Part shown: positions 19,708 through 28,387 of the stretch, in pieces
How the letters are laid out: every line of letters starts with the position of its first letter
How positions within the stretch are numbered: the first letter of the stretch is position 1
DNA from: a virus
IMG/VR virus record: IMGVR_UViG_3300037840_000064
Location: 1-63,006 of that record
Strand: one strand, 5' to 3'
DNA length: 63,006 nt
Program-made: the position numbers and the translations under genes
The notes under the pieces: generated by a model
What the model was told of the DNA's origin: nothing
Seen by the model: the letters and a program-made list of their open reading frames with translations, nothing else
Database searches by the model: none

Positions 19708-19920
19708 CTATGATCGGACTGAATAAGTTTTACCGCGCAATCGCTTTTCAACTTCCACTGCCTGCGCTGCAGCAGCTTCTTCGGTTAGATCGCCGCCGTT
19801 CAAAACAATAAACGGAGGATTCGCAAGCAGTTGAAGCGTCTGTGTAATCAAGTGAAGTGAATCGCGGATTGCCGCGAAGGCTTCGACAATATCGGCATCT
19901 GATAATTGCCGTTCGGCCAT
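19708..19920 (-). CDS. Hypothetical 70-residue protein
   Basis: Opens with MAERQLSD, like its downstream neighbour MAERKWYG, then two short helices (VEAFAAIRDSLHLITQTLQLL) and a polar tail. Fits tightly between neighbours with clear AAGGA-type ribosome sites. No family recognised. Confidence 0.65.
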   Translation of the reverse strand: MAERQLSDADIVEAFAAIRDSLHLITQTLQLLANPPFIVLNGGDLTEEAAAAQAVEVEKRLRGKTYSVRS

Positions 19921-19922
19921 TT

Positions 19923-20189
19923 TCAGTCCTTTCCATACCAGCGTTCGCCGCGTGATTTCTTGCTTTTCGCCGACAATGCTAGCCCGAGGCGGCCAGCGGC
20001 GGCGAGTGACTTGTTCTTGCTGTGGCTGTCGCTTTCCATTTGTTCGTGAGTTGAAACGCCGTGTTCCTTGGCGCGGCGCGTCTCTCTGCCGGGATGCTTG
20101 ATCGCTCCCTTGATCCAGTGTTTCTTCGCCACAGCCTTATTCCCCGGCACCATCCGTCTAGCCATGTCGGCGAGCGTTAACGAGGCCAT
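19923..20189 (-). CDS. Small basic protein carrying the coat protein N-terminal peptide
   Basis: Encodes 88 residues from the ATG at 20189, which shares a base with the preceding stop (TGATG). Residues 1-16, MASLTLADMARRMVPG, match the first 16 residues of the major capsid protein (MASLTLADVGRRMDPG) at 13 positions. After that it diverges into a very basic helix-rich protein ending RGERWYGKD. The shared peptide might be a capsid targeting or assembly signal, or a trace of an old duplication. Confidence 0.75.
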   Translation of the reverse strand: MASLTLADMARRMVPGNKAVAKKHWIKGAIKHPGRETRRAKEHGVSTHEQMESDSHSKNKSLAAAGRLGLALSAKSKKSRGERWYGKD

Positions 20190-20395
20190 CAACCGTACCA
20201 CTTCTTATGGCGGGATTGCACTCTGTCCCCCGTTTTATTTGCGACCGCAATTGCTTCGCTTTCGGGAATTCCCTTTCTAATCAAAGCTTCGGCTTGGTTC
20301 TTCGCTGTGGTCGCGGCTTCGCCTTTCAGTTTCTTGTTGTGCTTCGAGGCGAAGGCTTTGCCGGATTTCCAGGGCATGACTAAAAATTCACCCAT
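20189..20395 (-). CDS. Small basic protein ending in WYG
   Basis: Encodes 68 residues with repeated Lys/Ala (MPWKSGKAFASKHNKKLKGE) and a C-terminus of HKKWYG. A later in-frame ATG (MPWKSG) is a possible start. The pattern resembles a small basic protein family found in many bacteria and phages, whose function I do not know. Overlaps the next gene by one base. Confidence 0.7.
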   Translation of the reverse strand: MGEFLVMPWKSGKAFASKHNKKLKGEAATTAKNQAEALIRKGIPESEAIAVANKTGDRVQSRHKKWYG

Positions 20396-20425
20396 TCGTC
20401 GCGCTGCGCATATTGGCGAGCATGT

Positions 20426-21265
20426 TCATGGATGATCCGTTGATTGGTTGGCCGTGGTCATATTGTTAAGCGTCCAATTATTGCCCTCGCCAGAACTATC
20501 GGCGCCGAGCGTCGCGGTAGACGTGCCATTGGAGAACGATAGGAAAAAATCGAACGTGCCAGTATAGGTGCCGCTGTACGTCTTGGGAACGCCCGGCGTC
20601 CCGGTGATGAAGCTCGTCGGCGTGAGTTGCTGGCCGTCAATGTAATAGAACATCGCCATCTTCATGTTGGCGAAGTTTGCGGGCACCTGATTGGAGCCGA
20701 TGCGATAGGTTGCGGCAAAATTGTTCGACAGATTTGCGTTTTGTGCCGGGTAGGTTGCCGTGCCGAACGCCGTAATCAGCGTGCCGTCGACATAGATTTG
20801 AACGCGATTAGCTGCCGTAGCCTGCGTCGTGTCAAAGGCTACGTGCAGATTGTGCCATGTCGTTGTGTCGGTGAAAGTCGCGGTGGTTTGCAGATTAACG
20901 ACAGTCGTGCTGGCCGTGCTGCCTAGAACTTGGACGATACCCGCGCCGAGCAAGCGAAGCGTCAATTCATTGGTTGCGGTCCCGTCGCCGGAGTAATAAA
21001 AGACCTGAGTAGCGCCGGTAGCCGTGTTTTTCCACCACAGATTGACCGTGGACTTCTGCTGGTTAATCCCGACCTTGCCGGTAGCGGAGAGACTCTGCGA
21101 CGACGCTGACGTGAAGATCAGAGAATTTGTCGCCGATGAAACAATTCCTGAGGGCAATATACAAAATCCCGCCGAACACCCGTTGAACTGCGCTTTAGAT
21201 GTATTAAGCGCGAGCAGCGAGAGTGCCACCGTCAGCCAAATGACAAGAGCGACGCGCCATGTCAT
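20426..21265 (-). CDS. Secreted LamG-like lectin domain protein
   Basis: Encodes 279 residues. Residues 1-25 are a signal peptide (ends NTSKAQF). The body has a concanavalin/LamG fold pattern: a sandwich opening near SLSATGKV, then TVNLWWKN, TTTWHNLHVAFD and RVQIYVDG. Such domains bind carbohydrate. It is the first of four consecutive secreted-looking proteins and may decorate the virion, or act outside the cell. The stop overlaps nothing; its start overlaps the next gene by 4 nt. Confidence 0.78.
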   Translation of the reverse strand: MTWRVALVIWLTVALSLLALNTSKAQFNGCSAGFCILPSGIVSSATNSLIFTSASSQSLSATGKVGINQQKSTVNLWWKNTATGATQVFYYSGDGTATNELTLRLLGAGIVQVLGSTASTTVVNLQTTATFTDTTTWHNLHVAFDTTQATAANRVQIYVDGTLITAFGTATYPAQNANLSNNFAATYRIGSNQVPANFANMKMAMFYYIDGQQLTPTSFITGTPGVPKTYSGTYTGTFDFFLSFSNGTSTATLGADSSGEGNNWTLNNMTTANQSTDHP

Positions 21266-21777
21266 GTAAGGTCATTTCCGATCACATAGAAATCGCACGT
21301 CGCAGCGCCTCCGGTTCCTGTCGTCAATGAAAGGTAAACCGTATTGATGGTCAGCCGGGTAGTTGCAATATTCGCGGCTAGCGTTAGTCCCAAAACAACT
21401 GCTGCACCTGTCAGCGCCGTGTAGGCTTGAGCAGCCGCAACGAGTGCCGTGCCGCCTTTGCTGGTCGCAGGATAAACGCCGCCCGCAGCCAAGGTGAAGG
21501 TGCCAGAACAATTCGTTACGACGATGGATGTTGGCACCCACGCCGTGATCGAGGCCGGGATGATGCAGGATTGATCCGTCGTGATGTTGAAATTCGCCGC
21601 GCGGATCGAGCAGAGAACGCGATTGACCCCGATATGAAGATTCGTGACTTGGCACGACGTATTGAGGTCGCCAGTGCAAGGCGAAACCGAACCGCCGCCG
21701 CCGAACTGAGCATTGCTCGGAGAAATCAGCGACGATGAAAGAAGGAGCGCAGCGAGCGTCCTTTTTATGCGGCCCAT
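21262..21777 (-). CDS. Secreted small beta-rich appendage protein
   Basis: Encodes 171 residues from the ATG at 21777 (two bases after the preceding stop); a GTG at 21795 is an alternative. A signal peptide ends near SPSNAQFGGG. The mature part is beta-rich with paired Cys. No family recognised. Part of the run of exported-looking proteins between cement and staple-type genes. Confidence 0.7.
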   Translation of the reverse strand: MGRIKRTLAALLLSSSLISPSNAQFGGGGSVSPCTGDLNTSCQVTNLHIGVNRVLCSIRAANFNITTDQSCIIPASITAWVPTSIVVTNCSGTFTLAAGGVYPATSKGGTALVAAAQAYTALTGAAVVLGLTLAANIATTRLTINTVYLSLTTGTGGAATCDFYVIGNDLT

Positions 21778-21779
21778 GA

Positions 21780-22595
21780 CTACCACCACGTGCACGTAAA
21801 CTTGTGGCTAGTCGTTGCCGCGATCACGGACAGTGCGTGATTGAGGCCGAAGCCCGGTGGCGCCGTGAACGAGCCGAAGCCAGCAAACGTCGTCGCCGTT
21901 GCGGCCGGCAGTGGATAGCTGCCCGCGCCGGATGCTGCCGCCGTTGTGGTGAATGAAATCCATAGCGGCTCGGTCGCGTCGATGTTGGCGATGGTGAATC
22001 CGTGCAACGTCGTCTGCGCCGTGAAGGCGTTCTGCGCGCCGCCGCCGGACGTTATCGTACCGGAGCAATCGGTCGCGGTGACATTCGAGGGGCCGGCATT
22101 TTGCACTATGCCGTTCGTCGTTCCCGGCGTCGTTTGGTCTATACCTACCTTGCCGATGATCGCCGATCCAGCAACAACACCGACCGTTGCGCCAGTCTGT
22201 TGCGCTGGTGCCGCGCCTTGTGCCGCGAGAATAGCCGCGAGCGTCGTCTGTGTTGCGGCGCCGGTCGGAAGCACGCTCGCCTTGACGTTCACCCATTGGC
22301 CGTTTGTCGTATCGCCGAGCAGCGGCTGAAAATTTCCCGATCCGTCCTTGAAACCGACCGGCGTGCCGTTGGCGCCGATTGGGCCAGCGAACGCGACCGA
22401 AAGACCACCGCCGCCCCCACCGCCAGTTTGGCAAAGGTTGCCGTTCACATCGATGGTGAAAGGTCCAGGATTTCCCGCCTTAAACGCCGTTACGACCGTT
22501 CCGCACGTCGCAACCACAAGCCCGGTTGTATTTTGCGCCCACCCTGGTACTCCCGCGAGCAACAACCACGCAAGAGCAAAGATCAATCTGCGCAT
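21780..22595 (-). CDS. Secreted beta-rich structural protein
   Basis: Encodes 271 residues. Residues 1-20 (MRRLIFALAWLLLAGVPGWA) are a clear signal peptide. The mature region starts NTTGLVVATCG, has a GGGGGG linker, and then resembles small phage decoration or minor tail proteins with a GFKDGSGNFQPLLGD segment. Function by context only: virion surface or distal tail. Confidence 0.72.
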   Translation of the reverse strand: MRRLIFALAWLLLAGVPGWAQNTTGLVVATCGTVVTAFKAGNPGPFTIDVNGNLCQTGGGGGGGLSVAFAGPIGANGTPVGFKDGSGNFQPLLGDTTNGQWVNVKASVLPTGAATQTTLAAILAAQGAAPAQQTGATVGVVAGSAIIGKVGIDQTTPGTTNGIVQNAGPSNVTATDCSGTITSGGGAQNAFTAQTTLHGFTIANIDATEPLWISFTTTAAASGAGSYPLPAATATTFAGFGSFTAPPGFGLNHALSVIAATTSHKFTCTWW

Positions 22596-22624
22596 GGCGC
22601 CATCGCTCCAATGCTTGTCCCAGA

Positions 22625-23908
22625 TCAGAACCGCGCACTGACTTTTATACGGCCCGTGGTCGAAGAACCATTGAGAAAGGCCGCCCCGCCTGCGGTGGCC
22701 GTCACGGTATCGCCGATGGTTACGATACTCGGCGTGCTCGCGCTGTTACAGGTCAGCGTCCCTACCGCCGTATTGGTCCCTGCAAGGTTCCATTTCAGGC
22801 CGCCTGCGGTAAATGCACAGGTCGGCACGGCGCGCATGGTCACCGGCAAATGAAGAACACCCACTTCTACGTTGGTGGCAGAGACCATCCCCGCAGCCAG
22901 GTAGGCCCCGTTGGTTTCGGGAATGAGATAGTAGTAAGCCTCTTGCAGCGCCATTTCTTGGGACGCGGGACGCCGCGCAAACGACCTTGCATTTCCTGCG
23001 TTCGCCGCGAGCAACGCTCCGCTCGTTCCGGCAGCGGTCGTTAGCGACGGGTTGCGGACCAGTTGCGCGCCGGTAAACTCGAACCAGTCGGTCGCACCGC
23101 CATTCCCAACAGGGGTATAGCAGATCACGACTGCAAGCTCGGTCGCCGTTGCCGGGATCGGCGCAACAACGGTATAGCGCGTCCACGTCGTCGTGATCGG
23201 GACCGCTATATTGCTTGCCGCATTGGCTTGGCCGGCCCAGGTCGAAGAACCACCACCACCGCCGTTGAAGGCGAATGCGAGCTTGGAAATGCCTTCGTCA
23301 GTCCCGGTACCATAGACGATGGAGACATTCAGGGCAGAACCAGCAGCGGAGAATCCCGCGCCGGCCTTCACATGAAAGTCAAACTCGGCAGTCTGCGACT
23401 GAAATTTCGTGCTATCGGCGCTCGATATCTCCTGTAGGACACAGGCCGGAATCGTCCCGCCGGTCCCGGACGCTTTGTTGATTCGCAGTGAGGCTGCGTA
23501 GGAAACCGGAATATCAGCCGCGCCAGTCTGCTGGGTTCCCGTGATAACCGTCGTCGAGCCGCCCCATGCCGCCCATTGATCGGCGACATAGGTAATTGTG
23601 GTGGAGACCGAACCCACCGACGTTCCGTCCTGGAACAGATTCGTTCCAAAATCCCCGCCGATCAAAGCATTCTCGGCATTGCCGCCGGCAATCGACTGGC
23701 CGTAGGCACTCAGCGTCGCGCTTGTTGCAAAGCACGACACCGTGCAGGGGTAATTCAAGGAGACTTGCTCAGTGCCATTGAGCGTAAAAAGCTGCTGCAT
23801 CCCCTGGCCGATGGCGCGTTGCACCGGCCCGACAGTTCCGAGCGCCGCCAGAACAATCCCGGTAAGCGCGCAGAGCACCACAACACGCAGGCGAGAGAAG
23901 ATTTTCAT
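22625..23908 (-). CDS. Secreted appendage protein with carbohydrate-binding-like region
   Basis: Encodes 427 residues. A long hydrophobic N-terminus (residues 8-33) looks like a signal or anchor. The region from ENALIGGDFGTNLFQDG to AELVVICYTPVG has the jelly-roll rhythm seen in phage carbohydrate-binding minor tail proteins (GGDF.TN..QDG start, WTRYTV, DWFEFTGAQL). Likely a virion appendage binding host glycans; inferred from pattern. Confidence 0.72.
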   Translation of the reverse strand: MKIFSRLRVVVLCALTGIVLAALGTVGPVQRAIGQGMQQLFTLNGTEQVSLNYPCTVSCFATSATLSAYGQSIAGGNAENALIGGDFGTNLFQDGTSVGSVSTTITYVADQWAAWGGSTTVITGTQQTGAADIPVSYAASLRINKASGTGGTIPACVLQEISSADSTKFQSQTAEFDFHVKAGAGFSAAGSALNVSIVYGTGTDEGISKLAFAFNGGGGGSSTWAGQANAASNIAVPITTTWTRYTVVAPIPATATELAVVICYTPVGNGGATDWFEFTGAQLVRNPSLTTAAGTSGALLAANAGNARSFARRPASQEMALQEAYYYLIPETNGAYLAAGMVSATNVEVGVLHLPVTMRAVPTCAFTAGGLKWNLAGTNTAVGTLTCNSASTPSIVTIGDTVTATAGGAAFLNGSSTTGRIKVSARF

Positions 23909-23950
23909 CGTGCTATCGCCGTTTGCTGCGGCGCTCCTGTCAGAATGCGA

Positions 23951-24556
23951 TTAGGTTGTGGTCTGTGCCGGCGCGGCAGGCACGGTATTCGGCATTGGCG
24001 GCCGGCGCTGCTGGCGTTGCGCGCGAGCGTCCATGGTTGCGCGAGCCTGCGGCTGGTGCATTGCGGGAGCGCGGCCCGGATCGGGAGCGATAGGCCCGAC
24101 CGAAGCAAACGGCATCGGCGGTGTATTCGGCGCCATCGGCCGGAAGCCGGGAGTCACGGCGGCGGGACGGCCACGCTTTTCGTCCGCCATCTTCGCGGCG
24201 AGCCGAAGCACATGCGGCCACCACTGATCCATCGGGAATTCCGGGTCGCCCTCGCGCGGGCGCAACTGGAACGCCGCTTCGGTGATGAGTTCTTGCGGGA
24301 TGTTCTTGCCGTCCAGCGGAAGCGAATTCACCCAGTTCTCGAATCGTTCACCCGCCGCGCGGTTGAGCGGCAACCACGCATGAGACGGGATAGCGTCGCT
24401 GGTGAAGATTTCGCCGACTTCAAGGAGCGTAGGCCCGGCTTGGCCGGTCTCGGCGGAAGCGAGGATCAATTGCACTTGGGCCAGTGCTTCGTAAGTCGGC
24501 GCCGTCACGCGGCGTCCGTCATCGGACACAAAGGCTTCGGGAAGCTGTTCGGTCAT
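23951..24556 (-). CDS. Virion-region protein with Pro-rich tail
   Basis: Encodes 201 residues from the ATG at 24556, chosen because GGAG lies at ribosome-site distance; the frame is open 26 codons further. The N-terminal half is globular (TYEALAQVQLILASAETG) and the last 70 residues are Pro/Ala/Met/Gln-rich and disordered. Follows the cement gene. Function not recognised. The 108 bp between it and the cement gene show no clear site. Confidence 0.72.
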   Translation of the reverse strand: MTEQLPEAFVSDDGRRVTAPTYEALAQVQLILASAETGQAGPTLLEVGEIFTSDAIPSHAWLPLNRAAGERFENWVNSLPLDGKNIPQELITEAAFQLRPREGDPEFPMDQWWPHVLRLAAKMADEKRGRPAAVTPGFRPMAPNTPPMPFASVGPIAPDPGRAPAMHQPQARATMDARAQRQQRRPPMPNTVPAAPAQTTT

Positions 24557-24664
24557 CGGTAACTCCAATTTTGAAAAGTCGAACAAGGTTTGCGCCGTGC
24601 CCTGAAACTTTTTTGCGGGCGGTCTCATGGACACGGCGCGTCACAGCACGGGGAGGCCGCGCTG

Positions 24665-25225
24665 TTAGGAGGCGACTTTGTAGTTCGAGCCGTAGAACGC
24701 CAAGGTGCTCTGCGCGTCGTCGTCGCCCAGCGTCACGTCCGAAGTCACGGTTCCGGTCGTGGCATTCGAGCCCGCGACCGCATAGTTCAACTGCACGAAT
24801 CGCGGCAATGCCTGGCCGGTCTTGCGCATCGGCCAATCGAAGGATGCGATTCGGGTATTCGCCGTGAGCAGCGCCGCGGCGATGGTGTCGGTCTGGATGT
24901 AAGTGACGAACGTCAAATCCGACCGCAGGCCGGAGACGTGAGAGGTCGCATTTTCCGGCGCACCCTGGAACTGAATCTGCAACGACGTGAGTGTTGCAAA
25001 CGCGGTCCCGACATTGACCACGACGCGGGGCGTGCCTTCGCCCTTGCCGATGCCCAAATCCTCGCCGAAGTAGGTCTCGTTGACCGAGAAGATCGCCGAA
25101 GGCGACGGCGTGTAGGTCGTCGTCAGGCTTTGCCCGGTCAACTGATCGTAGAAGTTGGTCGATTGCGCCGACGCCGTGATGGCCTGCGCGGAAGAAAACT
25201 GTAGTGCCAGATCGAGCATACCCAT
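24665..25225 (-). CDS. Bbp16-like capsid cement protein
   Basis: Encodes 186 residues. The opening MGMLDLALQFSSAQAITASA and the following jelly-roll-like sequence match the cement proteins of BPP-1-type phages, which bind at the outer capsid and stabilise it. It follows the coat gene by 31 bp, as expected for this family. Confidence 0.85.
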   Translation of the reverse strand: MGMLDLALQFSSAQAITASAQSTNFYDQLTGQSLTTTYTPSPSAIFSVNETYFGEDLGIGKGEGTPRVVVNVGTAFATLTSLQIQFQGAPENATSHVSGLRSDLTFVTYIQTDTIAAALLTANTRIASFDWPMRKTGQALPRFVQLNYAVAGSNATTGTVTSDVTLGDDDAQSTLAFYGSNYKVAS

Positions 25226-25256
25226 CGGGCGCTCTCCTTTCGGTTCTGAGTTGCGC

Positions 25257-26291
25257 TTAGACCACGCGGCTTTCGGTATCGAGAATCTGATCGACCACGC
25301 CGATTGCGATGTTGCGGAAGTTCACAATCGGGCGGCCGGCGTAATCTTCCGGACGCAACAATACATTTTTATCTCTGATGGCCTGGATGTCCATGTACTC
25401 CCGCGAGGTACGATCGCAGTAGAATTTCAGGCGGATCGAGGGAGCGACGCGATCCGGCGCGTCCGTCTTGACGATGCCGGAGACCATGCGGCCGGCGGTC
25501 GGAAGCCGGACAACCGACTTCGACATGATCGCGAAGATGTCCGGGGGAGTCGGGCCGGCGAGCCCTGCGGTCGTGGTGTCGAAGTTCGCCATGCGGATGA
25601 CGTAGCGCCAGTCCTCGATGGCGAGACCGCCGTTGCGCGAGAAGTAGGACGTATAGGCTTCGTAGCGCGCCGTGCCGTTCGACGTGAGGGCCGGAACCAA
25701 GTCGCCCTTGTTCTCGAAGATCAATCCGGCTTTCGTGCCATCCGGATAAATCTCGTAACAGGTCTGGTCGCCCCAGCCGATGAGCCAGATCGACGTATTC
25801 GACGATCCGGTGCCGCCGGCATCGAACACATTGACGCCGTTCGGGGTATTGGCGATTGCGGAGAAATACGTCGAGAAACCGGAGAACTGTTCCGGCGTCG
25901 TCCAGGCATTGCCGTAAACGAGGAAACCGGTCCACTGCTGGGACATGCCCTCCATATGGGCCACGTCCTCTTTCTCGCGGTTGGCGTTGGTATTGCCGCC
26001 AAGATCGGCGAGGCGCTTGTCGATCTGCGAGTAGGCGTCCAGCATTGCCATGCCGAACGTGATCTGCGCGGCACTCGACTTGGTGTAGCCGACGCCTTGG
26101 TTGAAGCGGCGCAGCGTGCCCTTGGGCAGCGCAGTGCGCAGCGTGACAACGTGGCCGGTTGTGAGGTTACCCTTGACCAGCGGGGCATCCTCGTCGATCT
26201 CGTTGCATTGAGACATCAATTCGGCCATGTCGGCGATCTTGCCGCCAGGGTCCATGCGACGGCCGACATCGGCCAGGGTCAAGGAAGCCAT
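25257..26291 (-). CDS. Major capsid protein (Bbp17-like)
   Basis: Encodes 344 residues. The sequence has the organisation of BPP-1-type HK97-fold coats: a short N-arm (MASLTLADVGRRMDPGG), an ALPKGTLRRFNQGVGYTKS segment, a central domain near YGNAWTTPEQFSGF and IWLIGWGDQTCYEIYP, and a C-terminal REYMDIQAIRDKNVLLRPED segment. Preceded by the scaffold gene and followed by the cement gene. Pieces of this protein recur elsewhere: its N-arm in the gene at 19923, its middle at 33384, and its C-terminal segment at 33073. Confidence 0.93.
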   Translation of the reverse strand: MASLTLADVGRRMDPGGKIADMAELMSQCNEIDEDAPLVKGNLTTGHVVTLRTALPKGTLRRFNQGVGYTKSSAAQITFGMAMLDAYSQIDKRLADLGGNTNANREKEDVAHMEGMSQQWTGFLVYGNAWTTPEQFSGFSTYFSAIANTPNGVNVFDAGGTGSSNTSIWLIGWGDQTCYEIYPDGTKAGLIFENKGDLVPALTSNGTARYEAYTSYFSRNGGLAIEDWRYVIRMANFDTTTAGLAGPTPPDIFAIMSKSVVRLPTAGRMVSGIVKTDAPDRVAPSIRLKFYCDRTSREYMDIQAIRDKNVLLRPEDYAGRPIVNFRNIAIGVVDQILDTESRVV

Positions 26292-26322
26292 GGATTAGAA
26301 GCCTTTCAAACTTGGCCGTCTG

Positions 26323-27255
26323 CTACGTCGTCTTGACCGAATCGTACCAGCCGCGTTGGCCGGGTTCCTTCGAGGTCGTTGCGTGCAGAGGCAGGGTTCC
26401 GGGAACGGGTTCAGGCTCGCGCAAAAGCTCATAGATTCCATTGAGCGCCTTAATCATCAAACGATGGTGAGAAACCCCACCCGCGTCCATGACGGCAATC
26501 AAAGTGGTGGCTTCGTCTTTCGACAATCCCACCATGGTTTCCAGAGCGTACTTAGCGTTACCCAGCGTGGTTTCGATGCGGTTGCCGCCTAGCTGTGGGT
26601 CTGCTTTGAGTTCGTTGACCCGCTGCTCGACAAGTCTATTCCACACGTCATGCTGGTGCTTTGCGACCTGTTGTCCGATGCGATTGACTTCCTCGACATA
26701 GAGATTGGCCAAATCCTGCCGCATGGCACTCATGGCGGCGTGATCGGCCTTGCTGGACAGTTCGGCTTTGCCGATAAGCTCGTCGAATTTAGCGACGCGC
26801 TCCTTGTCCAACTTCACTGTGTCGGGGATTTTCAACGCTTCGTAAACAGGAGGGGCCTGCGGCGTTGCTTCCGGGGCTTCCTTGGTATCCGCCGGCTTCG
26901 TCTCAGGCTTGACTTCCCCTTCGGGCTTGGTCTCGGCCTTCGCTTCTACGGGCGGCTTGGTCTCCCCACTTTCCGTGGGGGACTTCGTTGCATCGGGCTT
27001 AGTCTCCGACGCTGAATCTGGTTTGGCTTCGGGTTTGGTCTCGACTTTGGTCTCTGCCGGCTTCGCCTCTGTGGCGGCGGCATCGTGGCCGTTGGCCTTC
27101 GGATCGGGCTTCACTTCGGCAGCAGGCGCCGCGCCTTCGTGCTTTGCCGAATCGGCGGTCGCCAAAGGCGACGCGGGCAAAGTCGGCGAATCGACAGCTT
27201 TCGTCTCCGCAGGAACAGCGGCAGCCGGATCGGGTTTTACTTCGCTATCAGCCAT
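26323..27255 (-). CDS. Scaffolding protein
   Basis: Encodes 310 residues. The first ~135 are low complexity, built from ETKPE/KPD/AE repeats. The last ~170 are helical and charged, with a basic C-terminus ending GQRGWYDSVKTT. This layout, with the position directly upstream of the coat gene, is typical of phage scaffolds whose C-terminal helices bind coat protein. It overlaps the Bbp19-like gene by 8 nt. Confidence 0.82.
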   Translation of the reverse strand: MADSEVKPDPAAAVPAETKAVDSPTLPASPLATADSAKHEGAAPAAEVKPDPKANGHDAAATEAKPAETKVETKPEAKPDSASETKPDATKSPTESGETKPPVEAKAETKPEGEVKPETKPADTKEAPEATPQAPPVYEALKIPDTVKLDKERVAKFDELIGKAELSSKADHAAMSAMRQDLANLYVEEVNRIGQQVAKHQHDVWNRLVEQRVNELKADPQLGGNRIETTLGNAKYALETMVGLSKDEATTLIAVMDAGGVSHHRLMIKALNGIYELLREPEPVPGTLPLHATTSKEPGQRGWYDSVKTT

Positions 27256-27637
27256 TATCGCTGTCTTGCTTGTCGTTCTGCTTTAGCAGTTGCGCGTTGT
27301 GCGATTGACGGTCGATTTCCTGTTCCTTGAGCATCAGCATATAGAGTTCTGCGTGCCTGCGAAGCCTTTCGTCCCACCATGCACCGATATTTCTTTCGCC
27401 AAGGTCCAGATAGGTCCGGTGGGTGTCGGAGTGGCCGCTCTCATCCACGGCAACAAAGGTCCGGCCCAGGTGACAAGTCTCGTAAACGTGACGGTACAGA
27501 AGATCGCGGCCCTTTGGATGATTCATCCATACCCGGATCGTTTCGTCGTCGTCGTGGTCGCGGCGAGCGGCGTCGCTGGCCGCGGCGTCGATTGCGGCGG
27601 GGTCGGTTGAGTCGTAGATGCCTTGGGGACCGGGCAT
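27248..27637 (-). CDS. Bbp19-like head-region protein
   Basis: Encodes 129 residues. Pattern ETIRVWMNHPKGRDLLYRHV followed by LGERNIGAWWDERL fits the small protein placed between portal and scaffold in BPP-1-like phages (Bbp19 family). Role in head assembly is inferred from conserved position. The C-terminus is Gln/Asp-rich and overlaps the scaffold start. Confidence 0.78.
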   Translation of the reverse strand: MPGPQGIYDSTDPAAIDAAASDAARRDHDDDETIRVWMNHPKGRDLLYRHVYETCHLGRTFVAVDESGHSDTHRTYLDLGERNIGAWWDERLRRHAELYMLMLKEQEIDRQSHNAQLLKQNDKQDSDNG

Positions 27638-27889
27638 TTATGCGGCGATATTAAGCGGTTTGCCGTTTTCGTCCTTTTGCCACGCGCGATAGAGCATCGT
27701 AGCATCGAGGATGATTATCTCGTCGTATTCTGCCGCATAGGAGAATGCCGTTTTCTTGGCTTGTTCAAATTGATTGAGGCCGAAGCCGGTCAAGTAAGTT
27801 ATTTTATCGCCCTTGCGCGCGAGTAGCCAAAGAGCAACTGATCCCGGCTGCTGCACTCCTGGCATTGGCTCATCCGTTACAACGGTCAT
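27638..27889 (-). CDS. Hypothetical head-region protein
   Basis: Encodes 83 residues. Alternating strand-helix pattern (VALWLLARKGDKITYLTGFG, then AAEYDEIIILDATMLYRAW) suggests a small alpha/beta fold. Directly abuts the Bbp19-like gene. No family recognised. Confidence 0.72.
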   Translation of the reverse strand: MTVVTDEPMPGVQQPGSVALWLLARKGDKITYLTGFGLNQFEQAKKTAFSYAAEYDEIIILDATMLYRAWQKDENGKPLNIAA

Positions 27890-27901
27890 TTTTTCCTCTT
27901 G

Positions 27902-28324
27902 TCAGTTGATTTCCGCCAAGTTCGTCATCACCTTGCCGCGACCGTTCTTGAATTCCGCCCATTCGACAAAGCCACGGATCATCGTCTTATCATTGGCAAA
28001 ACCCGTCAGTTCCAGCCACTTCTTGAATCCCGGCGCGGAGATTTCGAGGGCATCGACGATTTCGGCGGTCAGCGCGAGTTTCACGTCGAGTTCGGCGCCG
28101 AAGAACTTGATCGATTCGTCTGCGCCGCCGCGCGAAGGACCATTATGGAGCGCATTGCGGATATGGAAGCGCGCCGCAGCGTTGGCTTGCCGTGCCGCCG
28201 CTTCGGTCAGTATCTTGCGAAATTTCTCATCCACATCCTTGCGGATGTGGCTTTGGCCGCCTTTGACGAACGCGGAGATATTCTGCCCGATAGGAAGATT
28301 CGTCATGGCTTTCTTCGGTTGCAT
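27902..28324 (-). CDS. Hypothetical head-region protein
   Basis: Encodes 140 residues from the ATG at 28324, which has GGGGA at good spacing; a TTG at 28339 and an ATG at 28306 are alternatives. Basic N-terminus, helical middle with an AARFHIRNALHNGPS stretch, C-terminus ending VMTNLAEIN. Lies in the portal-to-scaffold interval. No function recognised. Confidence 0.72.
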   Translation of the reverse strand: MQPKKAMTNLPIGQNISAFVKGGQSHIRKDVDEKFRKILTEAAARQANAAARFHIRNALHNGPSRGGADESIKFFGAELDVKLALTAEIVDALEISAPGFKKWLELTGFANDKTMIRGFVEWAEFKNGRGKVMTNLAEIN

Positions 28325-28387
28325 TAGCATCCCCGGCAAATTGACGGAGTTTCCCGCAGATCGGGAGGGATCGGCGCTATCTGGCTT

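Noticed and set aside
283-23908. A diversity-generating retroelement, expected from the BPP-1-like head
   Set aside because: No reverse transcriptase motifs and no template/variable repeat pair near the fibre genes were seen.
25155-26336. A 393-codon plus-strand frame opposite the coat protein gene
   Set aside because: Antisense shadow of a highly expressed gene with strong codon bias; no features of its own.
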